A stretch of 55,090 nt of DNA, taken from assembly GCA_018268135.1 (NCBI GenBank), contig JAFDXD010000022.1, positions 1-55,090 of the forward strand. Reading direction: 5' to 3'. The notes beneath the pieces were generated by a model. That model was not told the DNA's origin. It ran no database searches and was given only the letters and a program-made list of their open reading frames with translations. The translations under genes were made by a program, and so were the position numbers. This stretch comes from Bacteroidota bacterium. GTDB taxonomy: Bacteria; Bacteroidota; Bacteroidia; Chitinophagales; Chitinophagaceae. Below, piece by piece: positions 8,408 through 17,448 of the stretch; within the stretch, counting starts at the first letter, position 1; each line of letters begins with the position of its first letter.

Positions 8408-8905
8408 TTACAATGCCAATTGCATGATATAATCATTCATAAAATAACCATTGCCAATAGCAATATCAGCAGATTGTACAATGGTAAAGCCCATCTTTTG
8501 ATAAAAATATAAAGCTTTGTTGTGGCGGTTTACATTGAGCTCTAATATACTGGCGCCAGATTTTTTTATTTCGGTAATAATATAGGTAAGCAATAATTTG
8601 CCAAGGCCTTTTCCTTGCCGGCCGGGCATTACATATATTTTGTGTATTTTAAAAGTGTTGTTGTCTCCAATTTGTATTGGCGAGTATGAAGCAAATCCAA
8701 TAGCTTCATCAGTATCATACAAAATGATAAATTGATGCTGTAAATTTTCAATCTGATAAATTAAAGCCTGCTCATTATAAAAAAGCTCCAGCATATAATG
8801 CAATTGCTCTTTACTTAAAATATCGCCATAAGCATCAGGCCATATTTGGTATGCTAAATGTTTTATTTCATTTACATTAACGATGCCGGCTTTTTTTATC
8901 TCCAT
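8408..8905 (-). CDS. GNAT-family N-acetyltransferase
   Basis: A 165-residue protein matching a single GNAT domain. It shows the beta4 segment FKIHKIYVMPG, the acetyl-CoA pyrophosphate loop RQGKGLGKLLL (Q/RxxGxG/A), and the later LELNVNRHNKALYFYQKMGF segment typical of the family. It should transfer an acetyl group from acetyl-CoA to an amine in the cytoplasm; the substrate is not predictable. Its ATG overlaps the TAA of the upstream gene by one base (TAATG), so the two are translationally coupled. Confidence 0.92.
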   Translation of the reverse strand: MEIKKAGIVNVNEIKHLAYQIWPDAYGDILSKEQLHYMLELFYNEQALIYQIENLQHQFIILYDTDEAIGFASYSPIQIGDNNTFKIHKIYVMPGRQGKGLGKLLLTYIITEIKKSGASILELNVNRHNKALYFYQKMGFTIVQSADIAIGNGYFMNDYIMQLAL

Positions 8906-9378
8906 TATTTTATGGTAAACTTTAATGTAGGCGCCAGGTAATAATTGCCCTTAACATCTCTAACTACTACATCAAAAAAATACAAGACTTCGCCTTGTTT
9001 TAAATATTTTTGAATAGTGCTTACCCACACAGGCGGCAGGGGAGTGTTTTTAAAATAAGAAGAAGAAATAGTAGTGGTTGGGCTTACTTTTTCAGTTTGT
9101 TCATCTTCGGTTACGCCTACTTTTTTATACAAAAACTGGTAAGAAACTATACTATAAATATTGTTTTTATCATCTGTAATTTGTAATGGTAATGCAATTA
9201 CATTGCTACCTACATCTACCGTTACTGCTACAGAATCTTTATAATTGCCTAATAGAGTACTAAGCTTTGGCGCTTTTACCTTTGCATTCACTGCCTGCCG
9301 GTTGGTTTTTTTTTGAGCCGATACCTGTAGGCTGCAAAAACCAAAAACAATGAAGATGATAATTTGTAAAAATTTCAT
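8905..9378 (-). CDS. Secreted protein of unknown function
   Basis: A 157-residue protein with a signal peptide (residues 1-21, ending VSAQ). The mature part is beta-rich, with segments VTVDVGSNVIALPLQI, YSIVSYQFLYKKVGVTEDE and YFFDVVVRDVKGNYYLAPTLKFTI. That layout resembles the small Ig-like, GldM-type beta domains found in exported Bacteroidota proteins, but I cannot name a family with confidence. It overlaps the acetyltransferase start (TAATG), an unusual pairing of an exported and a cytoplasmic protein. A weak -7 match (TAGATTCG on the minus strand, 9402-9409) lies upstream. Confidence 0.65.
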   Translation of the reverse strand: MKFLQIIIFIVFGFCSLQVSAQKKTNRQAVNAKVKAPKLSTLLGNYKDSVAVTVDVGSNVIALPLQITDDKNNIYSIVSYQFLYKKVGVTEDEQTEKVSPTTTISSSYFKNTPLPPVWVSTIQKYLKQGEVLYFFDVVVRDVKGNYYLAPTLKFTIK

Positions 9379-9462
9379 AATCGGATGTGTGCATTTAAAA
9401 ACGAATCTACATAAAGTAAATTGTACTCATTAGATAATTAACAGATTCATTACATTGCCTCA

Positions 9463-12078
9463 TTACAATGCAGCCAGGCTTTCTTCTATTACTTTAATTT
9501 TCGACTCGGCATCTGCCTTTTTCTTTTGCTCTAATGCCAGTACTTCGGGCCTGGCATTGGCCACAAATTTTTCATTGCCCAATTTTTTTTCTACAGATGA
9601 TAAAAACCCTTTTAAGTGTGCTAGCTCTTTTTCAAGCGATTGTTTCTGACTGCCTGTATCTATGGGAGTTTCTGATTTTATAAAAAATTTGTCTTTACCA
9701 ATTACTGCCGAAATAGCCCCGGCAATGGCGGTTTCTGTAAATGAAATATTGGAAGCATTTACCTGCTTGCCAAGCAAATTTTCAATTCCCAGGTAGAGGC
9801 TTGTATCGGCAGTTTCAATAAATAATTCAATACTTTCTTTAGGTTTTACCTGTTGTTTGTTTCTTATATCCCTTATGCCGGAGATAATATTTTTTAAAGC
9901 TTCACCCTTTTGCAAAATATCGGTATCAGCCTTAGCATGTTTGCTTAATTGTTTTATGCAAAGGCTATCGTTTCTTTCATCAAGCAACTGGTATATTTCT
10001 TCTGTTACAAAAGGCATAAACGGATGTAGCAATTGCATCAGTTCTGAAAAGAAATCTTTTGTTTTTTGAAACAGCAATGCATCTACAGGTTGTTCAAAGC
10101 CGGGTTTTACCCACTCAAGATACCAACTGCAAAAATCGTCCCATACTAATGAGTAAATTGTTTTCAAAGCCTCGCTAAGCCTATATTGCAGCATCATACC
10201 TGCTACTTCTTCCTTCACTTCATTCAGCCTGTTTTCAAACCAGTTTATTGCAAAATTTTCTTTTTCATTGGCAGCATTATTTGCCTGGCGGCCTTCCCAC
10301 ATTTTTACAAGCTTAAGCGCATTCCACATTTTGTTATTAAAATTTCTTCCCTGCTCCAGGGCGCTTTCGTCAAACAAAATATCATTGCCTGCAGGCGATG
10401 CAATCATTACACCAAACCTTACGGCATCAGCACCGTATTGATCTATCAGCCCCAGCAAATCCGGCGAGTTTCCCAGGCTCTTACTCATTTTTCTGCCAAG
10501 CTTATCTCTTACTATACCGGTAAAATATACGTCCTTAAATGGCTTTACATTCATAAACTCTTCCCCGGCCATTATCATCCTTGCTACCCAAAAGAAAATT
10601 ATTTCTGGCGCTGTTACCAGTGTGCTGGTAGGGTAGTAGTATTTTACTTCTTCATTGCCAGGGTTGCTATATCCATTAAACACTTCAAATGGCCATAGCC
10701 ACGATGAAAACCAGGTGTCAAGGCAATCTTCATCCTGCCGAAGCGTACCATTAGTTGCCCCCGGATAATTTGTTTTATATTTTTCTATCGCTTCAGCCTC
10801 AGATTCTGCCACCACTATATTTCCGTCAGCATCATACCATGCCGGTATCCTATGGCCCCACCAAAGCTGGCGGCTAATGCACCAGTCTTTTATATTTTCC
10901 ATCCAATGGCGATAAAGATTTTTAAATTTTGCAGGATAAAATTTAATGGCTTCTTCCATCACATCTCTCAGTGCAGGCTTCGATATTTCTTTCATGCTTA
11001 GCCACCATTGCATGCTCAATCTCGGCTCTACTACTGTATCCGTACGCTCACTATAGCCCACTTCGCTGGTATATTCTTCCGTTTTTATTAAATATTTTTT
11101 TTCTTCAAGCTCCTGCGCAATTTTTTTTCGGGCAGCAAACCTGTCTTCACCAATATATATTTGCGCTTCTTTAGATAAGGTGCCATCATCATTAAAAATA
11201 TCAATTACTTCAAGCCCGTGTTTTTGTCCAAGCATGTTATCATTCATATCATGCGCCGGTGTTACTTTTAATGCACCCGTTCCAAAATCCATGGTTACAT
11301 ATTCATCTGTAATAATGGGGATACGCCTGTTAATAATCGGCACCAGGGCATATTTTCCGTGCAAATGTTTATAGCGTTCATCATTAGGGTGTACAGCTAT
11401 GGCGCTATCACCCATAATGGTTTCGGGCCTTACAGTAGCAATTGTAATTTTTTCCTGGCTTGCTTCTACCGCATATTGAATATGATATAATTTTTGTTTT
11501 GTTTCTTTTCGTATCACCTCTTCATCGCTCAATGCAGTAAGGGCTTTGGTATCCCAGTGTATCATTCTTTTGCCACGGTATATCAGGCCTTTTTGGTACA
11601 ACTGTACAAACACTTTTATTACCGATTCATAATAATCTTTATCCATCGTAAACCGGGTACGATCCCAGTCAAGACTAAAACCTAATTTTTTTAATTGTTG
11701 TAAAATGATGCCGCCATATTTATCTTTCCACTCCCAAGCATGGTTCAAAAAATCTTCTCTGCTCAGCGAAGATTTTGTGATGCCTTTTTCTCTCAACATG
11801 CCTACTACTTTGGCTTCTGTAGCTATAGATGCATGGTCGGTGCCGGGTACCCAGCAGGCATTTTTGCCTTCCATCCTTGCCCGGCGTATCAATATATCCT
11901 GTATGGTATTGTTTAGCGCATGGCCCATGTGCAGCACTCCCGTTACATTTGGCGGAGGCATTACTATCGTGTATGCTTCCCTGTTATCAGGCACACTTTT
12001 AAAGTATCCTTTATCCAGCCATTGCCGGTACCATTTATTTTCTATAGCCTGCGGCTCAAAATTTTTTGAAAGTTCCAT
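9463..12078 (-). CDS. valS: Valyl-tRNA synthetase
   Basis: An 871-residue class I aminoacyl-tRNA synthetase of normal length, which charges tRNA-Val with valine. The HIGH signature appears as HMGH at residues 50-53 after PPPNVTGVL, and the KMSKS signature (GRKMSKSLGNSPD) lies near residue 530. Between them sits the CP1 editing domain, with TVRPETIMGDSAIAVHP. The anticodon-binding helical domain follows (SLVWDDFCSWYLEWVKP), and the C-terminal ~65 residues form the usual charged coiled coil. ATG at 12078 gives the standard MELSKNFEPQAIENKWY opening. A near match to the -7 element (TACCTTCG, minus strand, 12105-12112) lies about 27 nt upstream. A tRNA-Val gene lies 5.3 kb away but is not linked. 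Confidence 0.98.
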   Translation of the reverse strand: MELSKNFEPQAIENKWYRQWLDKGYFKSVPDNREAYTIVMPPPNVTGVLHMGHALNNTIQDILIRRARMEGKNACWVPGTDHASIATEAKVVGMLREKGITKSSLSREDFLNHAWEWKDKYGGIILQQLKKLGFSLDWDRTRFTMDKDYYESVIKVFVQLYQKGLIYRGKRMIHWDTKALTALSDEEVIRKETKQKLYHIQYAVEASQEKITIATVRPETIMGDSAIAVHPNDERYKHLHGKYALVPIINRRIPIITDEYVTMDFGTGALKVTPAHDMNDNMLGQKHGLEVIDIFNDDGTLSKEAQIYIGEDRFAARKKIAQELEEKKYLIKTEEYTSEVGYSERTDTVVEPRLSMQWWLSMKEISKPALRDVMEEAIKFYPAKFKNLYRHWMENIKDWCISRQLWWGHRIPAWYDADGNIVVAESEAEAIEKYKTNYPGATNGTLRQDEDCLDTWFSSWLWPFEVFNGYSNPGNEEVKYYYPTSTLVTAPEIIFFWVARMIMAGEEFMNVKPFKDVYFTGIVRDKLGRKMSKSLGNSPDLLGLIDQYGADAVRFGVMIASPAGNDILFDESALEQGRNFNNKMWNALKLVKMWEGRQANNAANEKENFAINWFENRLNEVKEEVAGMMLQYRLSEALKTIYSLVWDDFCSWYLEWVKPGFEQPVDALLFQKTKDFFSELMQLLHPFMPFVTEEIYQLLDERNDSLCIKQLSKHAKADTDILQKGEALKNIISGIRDIRNKQQVKPKESIELFIETADTSLYLGIENLLGKQVNASNISFTETAIAGAISAVIGKDKFFIKSETPIDTGSQKQSLEKELAHLKGFLSSVEKKLGNEKFVANARPEVLALEQKKKADAESKIKVIEESLAAL

Positions 12079-12306
12079 GTATCAATTCCTTTTTTACAAG
12101 GCTGCGAAGGTACAAAATGGACGGCTATTTTTATGATGGGTTACCAGCATTTGTTCTCTGTGCAGCATCGTTGCGTCGCACTCTTGTACCGTATACCGCT
12201 GTGCAGCATTACAGCCTTTTTCAGAAAAAATATTCTAAAACACTAAATTTATTAGTAATTTGCCTGGCTAATACAAAAGCTTCACAATTTTTTTAATCAT
12301 TGCTTC

Positions 12307-13677
12307 ATGTATGCAATTGTAGATATAGAAACAACCGGGGGCCATGCTGCCGGTAGCGGTATTACAGAAGTAGCCATTATTTTGCATGATGGTGTTAAAG
12401 TGATGGAAAATTTTCATACCCTCATCAATCCCGAAAGGGTAATACCGGCCTATATCACAGCACTCACCGGTATTAGCAATGCTATGGTAGCATTGGCACC
12501 CTGCTTTAGCGAAGTGGCCAATGAAATTTTTCAATTATTACAAGGAAATACTTTTATTGCTCACAATGTAAATTTTGATCATTCTTTTTTAAAACATCAT
12601 CTTAAACAATGTGGTTATGATCTTGTTGTAAAAAAATTATGTACAGTAAGGCTCAGCCGCAAAGTATTTACAGGCCTGCCATCTTACAGCCTTGGTAATT
12701 TGTGCCGAAGCCTCAGCATACCAATTACTAACCGGCACCGGGCAGCAGGTGATGCAAGAGCCACCACTTTATTATTTGAAAAAATATTGGCACATGATGG
12801 TTTGGTGTTTATTAATGCAATGTTGAAAAAATCATCTTCAGAGCAATGGCTGCCGCTGCAATTAGATAAAAATATTATTGAACAACTACCTGCAGGGCCT
12901 GGCGTATATTATTTTCATAATGCAAAGGGTGTGATAATTTATGTAGGCAAAGCCATCAACATTAAAAAAAGAGTAAGCAGCCATTTTACCCATAATGATG
13001 GCGAAAAAAAACGGCAACAATTTTTGCGGAGTATTACTAACATTACTTTTAAACAATGTGCAAACGAACTGCATGCCTTAGTGCTGGAAAGTACCGAAAT
13101 TAGAAGGCTTTGGCCAAAATATAATTATAGTCAAAAACATCCTGTACACAAATATGCTCTCTATAGTTTTGAAGACAGCCGGGGCTACATCAGGTTAGCT
13201 ATAGATAAAAGGCTTAAGAATTTCCCTTCTCTGTACAATTTTAATTTATTGCACGAAGGCCTGGTATTATTAAAAAATATGGTAGATGAATTTGACTTAA
13301 ACTCAAAACTTTGCTTTTTAGATAAAACCCCCTTTACCCAAAAAGATATTGAGTTTACAGAAGCGCCAAAATATTATAATGGCAAAGTAAAAAATGCCCT
13401 GCAAAGTTTAGAAAATCAGTTGCCTACATTTGCTATTTTGGATGATGGGCTAACTGCCGATGAAAAACTTTGCCTGTTAGTAGAACGGGGCAATTTTTGG
13501 GGCATGGGTTATTTACCAGCCCGGCAGCAAATAAAAGAAATTGAAAAAGTAAAAGAGTATTTAATGCCTTATGCCGACAACGATTTTATCCGCAATTCTA
13601 TTTATGCTTTTGCTGAAAAATACCCTGAAAAGAAAATTGAATTAAAAAAAACAACGGTATCGCCTAATAAATTTTAG
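12307..13677 (+). CDS. DnaQ-like 3'-5' exonuclease fused to a GIY-YIG (UvrC/Cho-type) nuclease
   Basis: A 456-residue two-nuclease fusion. Residues 1-165 form a DEDDh exonuclease: VDIETTGG carries Asp6 and Glu8, FIAHNVNFDHSFL gives the Exo II aspartate, and NRHRAAGDARAT supplies the Exo III histidine and aspartate. From about residue 193 comes a GIY-YIG domain (GPGVYYFHNAKGVIIYVGKA, then the KKRVSSHF arginine region and a LVLESTEIRRLWPKYN helix with the metal-binding glutamate). The last ~180 residues are unassigned. DnaQ-Cho fusions are known in some bacteria and are thought to act in DNA repair by incising and trimming damaged strands. The gene is divergent from valS and stands alone. Confidence 0.9.
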   Translation: MYAIVDIETTGGHAAGSGITEVAIILHDGVKVMENFHTLINPERVIPAYITALTGISNAMVALAPCFSEVANEIFQLLQGNTFIAHNVNFDHSFLKHHLKQCGYDLVVKKLCTVRLSRKVFTGLPSYSLGNLCRSLSIPITNRHRAAGDARATTLLFEKILAHDGLVFINAMLKKSSSEQWLPLQLDKNIIEQLPAGPGVYYFHNAKGVIIYVGKAINIKKRVSSHFTHNDGEKKRQQFLRSITNITFKQCANELHALVLESTEIRRLWPKYNYSQKHPVHKYALYSFEDSRGYIRLAIDKRLKNFPSLYNFNLLHEGLVLLKNMVDEFDLNSKLCFLDKTPFTQKDIEFTEAPKYYNGKVKNALQSLENQLPTFAILDDGLTADEKLCLLVERGNFWGMGYLPARQQIKEIEKVKEYLMPYADNDFIRNSIYAFAEKYPEKKIELKKTTVSPNKF

Positions 13678-13800
13678 GCTTTGCTTTCTTATAATTTTTC
13701 AATTATTTTCGCAGCCCCAAAAGGGAAACATTGTGTAACCAATACCGGAAGTATTAAGCGAAAATCCTTTACCGGTATGCCTTGCAGGTGATTTTATTTT

Positions 13801-13829
13801 TAATATTCTGTAAAAGAGTAAGAATATTA
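13801..13829. repeat. Inverted repeat upstream of tex
   Basis: TAATATTCT (13801-13809) and AGAATATTA (13821-13829) are perfect 9-bp arms around an 11-nt spacer, 53 nt before the tex start. It could be an operator or an mRNA hairpin; no further copy was noticed in the window. Confidence 0.4.
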
Positions 13830-13881
13830 TTGCAAATAGTGAGGGTGTTACATATTTACATATTCAAAAAAAAAATAAATA

Positions 13882-16107
13882 ATGATTAACCAATTAATAG
13901 CACATAAATTAAGTATTCGTACACAGCAAGTAGATACGGTATTGCAGCTACTTGCAGAGGGCGCCACCATCCCTTTTATAGCACGCTACCGCAAAGACAT
14001 GACAGGCGCATTGGATGAAGTGCAAATACAACAGGTGCAGGACGAAAATAAATTGCTTTGCGAATTTGCTGACAGAAAAGCATTTATTGAAAAAACAATT
14101 ACCGATCAGGGTAAGATGACGGAAGAGTTGCAACAAAAAATAAATGAAGCTAACAACATCAGCCAGTTAGAAGATATTTATTTGCCTTATAAGCAAAAGC
14201 GTAAAACTAAAGCAGTAACAGCAAGAGAAAATGGTCTGCAAGCTTTGGCTGATATGCTTTTGGCGCAAAAAAATATTGACATTGAAAAAGAAGCAGCAAC
14301 ATTTATTAACGAAAAAGTTACTACTGCCGAACTTGCCTTGCAGGGTGCAAGAGATATCATTGCAGAGCAGGTAAATGAAGATATTGCAGTAAGAGAAAAA
14401 ATGCGGAAACTTTTTGAGCAACAGGCTGTATTGAAAAGTACTGTAATTGCAGACAAAGAGAATGATGCCGCCAAGTACAAAGATTATTTTGCATTTTCTG
14501 AGCCCATTGCCACTATACCATCGCATCGTACATTAGCAGTACTACGTGGTTTTTTAGAAGGGTATCTTCGCATTTCAATAGAGCCTTTAGAAGAGCAGGC
14601 GCTTGAGCTGCTGGAAAGTATGTATCTAACAGGCATGAGTACCTGCAGTGAGCAAATAAGGAAAGCTATTAAAGAGGGCTACCGCAGGCTATTACAGCCG
14701 GGCATGGAAACGGAGTTTAGAACCGCTTTAAAAACTGCAGCAGATGAAGAGGCTATTAATGTTTTTGCCGAAAATCTCAGGCAATTATTGCTGAGTGCAC
14801 CATTAGGAAGTAAAAAAATATTGGCAATAGACCCCGGCTACCGTACCGGTTGCAAAGTAGTATGTATAGACGGAAAAGGAGAGTTGCAAAAAACTGATTT
14901 AATTTTTGTGCATGAAAAAAATCGTATGGATGAAGCAGCACATAAAATAAAATATTTAATTAAAGAGTTTGCTGTAGAAGCCATTGCCATTGGTGATGGC
15001 ACTGCTGGCCGAGAAACGGAACAGTTTGTTAAAAGCCTGCAACCAGGCATACCTGTGTACCTTGTAAATGAAGATGGAGCCAGCATCTACTCTGCTTCAG
15101 AAGTGGCAAGGCAGGAGTTTCCTGATGAAGATATTACCATACGAGGGGCGGTAAGCATTGGCCGAAGACTGATGGACCCGCTGGCAGAACTGGTGAAAAT
15201 AGATCCCAAAAGCATAGGAGTAGGGCAATACCAGCATGATGTAAACCAACCCCGGCTCAAAGAGCGTTTAGACCAGACCGTTATGAGTTGTGTAAACAAT
15301 GTTGGGGTAAATGTTAATACTGCCAGTAAGCATTTGCTTAGTTATGTAAGTGGTATTGGCAGCAGCATCGCTGAAAATATAGTAAGCTATCGAAAACAAC
15401 AGGGAATGTTCACCTCCCGAAAGCAGTTGTTAAAAATACCAAGGCTTGGCGGCAAGGCATTTGAGCAATGCGCCGGGTTTTTAAGAATTCCCGGAGCTAA
15501 TAATATTTTAGATGCAAGTGCAGTACACCCTGAGTCGTACGAACTTGTAGAAAAAATTTCGGCAGACTTAAATATACCCATTGATAAATTAATTGGAAAT
15601 GAAGAAGCGCTGAAAACAATTTCAGTAAAAAAATATACAAATGATACATTTGGTGAGCATACCATTAAAGATATTATTAATGAGCTAAAGAAGCCCGGCC
15701 TTGACCCCCGCAGCGATGCACAGCTTTTTGAGTTTGCTCAAATTTTTTCTATTGAAGATGTAAAGGTGGGTATGGAAGTGCCGGGCATTGTTACCAACCT
15801 TACCAGGTTTGGTGCTTTTATAGATATTGGAGTAAAGCAAGATGGACTGGTGCATGTATCTGAAATAGCTCATAAATATATTCAGGATCCGTCTGAAGTT
15901 TTGAAACTAAATCAACAGGTAAAAGTAAAAGTGCTGGAAGTAGATATTGCCCGTAAAAGAATTACACTTTCCATAAAGCAAACAGAAGCGGCGCCCTCAC
16001 ATGCTCACAAGCCAAAAGCACAAAGTTTTAGTAAGATTGTAAAAGAAGCCGCACCAGCAAATATGCAAGATGCACTGGCTGCTTTAAAAATGAAATTTGG
16101 AAAATAA
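13882..16107 (+). CDS. tex: Tex-family RNA-binding transcription accessory protein
   Basis: A 741-residue protein with the full Tex architecture and normal length. It has an N-terminal helical region with PFIARYRKDMTGALDEVQI, a YqgF/RNase H-like fold starting near residue 311 (KILAIDPGYRTGCKVVCID), tandem helix-hairpin-helix motifs about 480-555 (VGVNVNTASKHLLSYVSGIG and LLKIPRLGGKAFEQCAGFLR), and a C-terminal S1 domain about 626-705 (PGIVTNLTRFGAFIDIGVKQ). Tex binds nucleic acid through S1, acts in the cytoplasm and affects transcription and RNA handling; its exact role is not settled. The gene is monocistronic with a strong terminator after it. Confidence 0.96.
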   Translation: MINQLIAHKLSIRTQQVDTVLQLLAEGATIPFIARYRKDMTGALDEVQIQQVQDENKLLCEFADRKAFIEKTITDQGKMTEELQQKINEANNISQLEDIYLPYKQKRKTKAVTARENGLQALADMLLAQKNIDIEKEAATFINEKVTTAELALQGARDIIAEQVNEDIAVREKMRKLFEQQAVLKSTVIADKENDAAKYKDYFAFSEPIATIPSHRTLAVLRGFLEGYLRISIEPLEEQALELLESMYLTGMSTCSEQIRKAIKEGYRRLLQPGMETEFRTALKTAADEEAINVFAENLRQLLLSAPLGSKKILAIDPGYRTGCKVVCIDGKGELQKTDLIFVHEKNRMDEAAHKIKYLIKEFAVEAIAIGDGTAGRETEQFVKSLQPGIPVYLVNEDGASIYSASEVARQEFPDEDITIRGAVSIGRRLMDPLAELVKIDPKSIGVGQYQHDVNQPRLKERLDQTVMSCVNNVGVNVNTASKHLLSYVSGIGSSIAENIVSYRKQQGMFTSRKQLLKIPRLGGKAFEQCAGFLRIPGANNILDASAVHPESYELVEKISADLNIPIDKLIGNEEALKTISVKKYTNDTFGEHTIKDIINELKKPGLDPRSDAQLFEFAQIFSIEDVKVGMEVPGIVTNLTRFGAFIDIGVKQDGLVHVSEIAHKYIQDPSEVLKLNQQVKVKVLEVDIARKRITLSIKQTEAAPSHAHKPKAQSFSKIVKEAAPANMQDALAALKMKFGK

Positions 16108-16133
16108 ATTATTGTAACTGTACTGAAAAGATA

Positions 16134-16173
16134 GAGGCGTTCAAAAAAATTGAACGCCTCATTGATTATTTTT
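16134..16173 (+). terminator. Rho-independent terminator after tex
   Basis: GAGGCGTTCA (16134-16143) pairs perfectly with TGAACGCCTC (16151-16160) around a 7-nt loop, followed by a T-rich stretch. It separates tex from the convergent outer-membrane protein gene. Confidence 0.88.
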
Positions 16174-16184
16174 TATGGGATAAA

Positions 16185-16781
16185 TTATTTTTTACCGCCA
16201 CCAAAGTTTTTTGAAATTCCGATGGTAGCTACTTTACCAAAGTTTACATCAAAAGTATTGGTACTTTTTTGACCTGATGGTTTTACTGAATTATAGGAGA
16301 TGCCACCAAAATTAAAATTAAGCCCAAAATTGTTTTTCAAATTAATAAATGCTGCAGGAAATAAATCTACAGAAGTACTATTTGATTTTGAAGTAGTAGA
16401 AATTGGTCCGGCCACTGAGGTATTTTTATTGGTTCCAAAAGTAGCTTGCAATTGGCCATACACCGAAAAGATGTTTGACAATTCCTCAGCATAACGAATA
16501 AAAGGGCCTCCGCTTAAACCTGTAATTTTATTTTCTACATTCCCCTGCGTAGTTTTGTCAGAACTTACTGCACCGGTAATACCTGCTGTGATGTGGTCAG
16601 TAAACTGGTACCCGATGGTAGGATTAAATGAAATGATATTTTGCTTAATATCATTAGAGCCGGATGGGGTTGTAATTGACTTAAAATCTACATCACCGCC
16701 TACTAATACACTTCCGGTTTGTGCTTTTGCCCCAAGGGCTGTTGATGCCAAAATAATGGCGCTAAAGATTACTTTTTTCAT
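16185..16781 (-). CDS. Small outer-membrane beta-barrel protein
   Basis: A 198-residue protein with a signal peptide ending GAKAQ. The mature chain alternates short hydrophobic and polar residues as in an eight-stranded OMP_b-brl/OmpW-like barrel: IISFNPTIGYQFTDHITAGITGA, GPFIRYAEELSNIFSVYGQLQATFG, FPAAFINLKNNFGLNFNFGG and a last strand FGKVATIGISKNFGGGKK. The function is unknown; such barrels are common in Bacteroidota outer membranes. A perfect -7 promoter match (TAGCTTTG, minus strand, 16805-16812) lies 24 nt before the start codon. Confidence 0.85.
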   Translation of the reverse strand: MKKVIFSAIILASTALGAKAQTGSVLVGGDVDFKSITTPSGSNDIKQNIISFNPTIGYQFTDHITAGITGAVSSDKTTQGNVENKITGLSGGPFIRYAEELSNIFSVYGQLQATFGTNKNTSVAGPISTTSKSNSTSVDLFPAAFINLKNNFGLNFNFGGISYNSVKPSGQKSTNTFDVNFGKVATIGISKNFGGGKK

Positions 16782-16804
16782 AAAAGGTTAAATTTTTTGT
16801 TTTG

Positions 16805-16812
16805 CAAAGCTA
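16805..16812 (-). promoter_or_regulatory. -7 promoter element of the outer-membrane protein gene
   Basis: The minus strand reads TAGCTTTG, matching TAnnTTTG, and would give a leader of roughly 17 nt. No -33 TTTG is evident. Confidence 0.6.
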
Positions 16813-16958
16813 TCTATAATGCCGCTTTAATATTTTGAATGATAATTGCTTTGTGAAAATTTTAGCAATTGACAGCTTTTAACGTATATGGGTACACGAA
16901 GATTTTATATCCTATAATCTTTTAAAAAATGCTTAAGAAAGAAATGTAAAGGAAAGTA

Positions 16959-17264
16959 TTAATTTGAAAAAGTCTCTATGGTTGCACCAATATTTCTATC
17001 AGTAATGGCATCACATTTAGGCTTAAGAATTTCAAAACTGCCATTTTTTACCGCATATTTTCCTTTGGTATGAATTAACATAGCACATTGTTCTGCCTGT
17101 ATTTCAGTATGGTCGCAAATATCAATCAGGGTTTCAATTACCCAGTCAAATGTATTTACATCATCATTCCAAACTACAAGGGAATAAGATAGGCCTTCGT
17201 CTAAAAGCACATCTATTTCTTCTGTTGGTGCTTCAGATGGATTATATGTATTAAAATGTGGCAT
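16959..17264 (-). CDS. clpS: ATP-dependent Clp protease adaptor ClpS
   Basis: A 101-residue protein made up of the ClpS fold. It has the conserved YSLVVWNDDVNTFDWVIETL segment, where the Asn-Asp-Asp turn binds the N-terminal amino group of N-degron substrates. The AEQCAMLIHTKGKYAVKNGSFE region follows, where family members have MxVHxxGxAxV. ClpS delivers N-degron substrates to the ClpA or ClpC unfoldase with ClpP. The gene stands alone, with a short inverted repeat (TTACAA/TTGTAA, 17280-17293) just upstream. Confidence 0.94.
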   Translation of the reverse strand: MPHFNTYNPSEAPTEEIDVLLDEGLSYSLVVWNDDVNTFDWVIETLIDICDHTEIQAEQCAMLIHTKGKYAVKNGSFEILKPKCDAITDRNIGATIETFSN

Positions 17265-17320
17265 TTTGACGGGCTAAAATTACAAAATTGTAAAAAGATG
17301 AAATAAAATTCTTTAAATAT

Positions 17321-17350
17321 TTTGCAGAAATTATTTTACCCTTATCTTTG
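17321..17350 (+). promoter_or_regulatory. Promoter of tRNA-Val
   Basis: TTTG at 17321-17324 and TATCTTTG at 17343-17350 are separated by 18 nt. This gives both the -33 and -7 elements of the Bacteroidota primary sigma factor, and it is the best promoter in the window. Transcription would start about 10 nt before the tRNA. Confidence 0.8.
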
Positions 17351-17366
17351 CCGTCCGAAATCGGAA

Positions 17367-17441
17367 GGGAGTTTAGCTCAGTTGGTTTAGAGCATCTGCC
17401 TTACAAGCAGAGGGTCGGCGGTTCGACCCCGTCAACTCCCA
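17367..17441 (+). tRNA. tRNA-Val (anticodon TAC)
   Basis: The acceptor arms GGGAGTT (17367-17373) and AACTCCC (17434-17440) pair fully. The D stem is GCTC/GAGC. The anticodon stem TCTGC/GCAGA holds the loop CTTACAA with anticodon TAC at 17402-17404. The T arm carries TTCGACC in its loop. A is the discriminator base; the CCA end is not encoded. It reads GTN valine codons, mainly GTA and GTG. Confidence 0.97.
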
Positions 17442-17448
17442 CAGGTAG

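Noticed and set aside
17280-17293. TTACAA/TTGTAA inverted repeat before clpS as an operator
   Set aside because: Six-base AT-rich arms are expected often by chance in this sequence; it is only mentioned in the clpS entry.
9463-17441. Functional link between valS and tRNA-Val, such as a T-box
   Set aside because: They are 5.3 kb apart in separate units, and no T-box-like leader is visible before valS.
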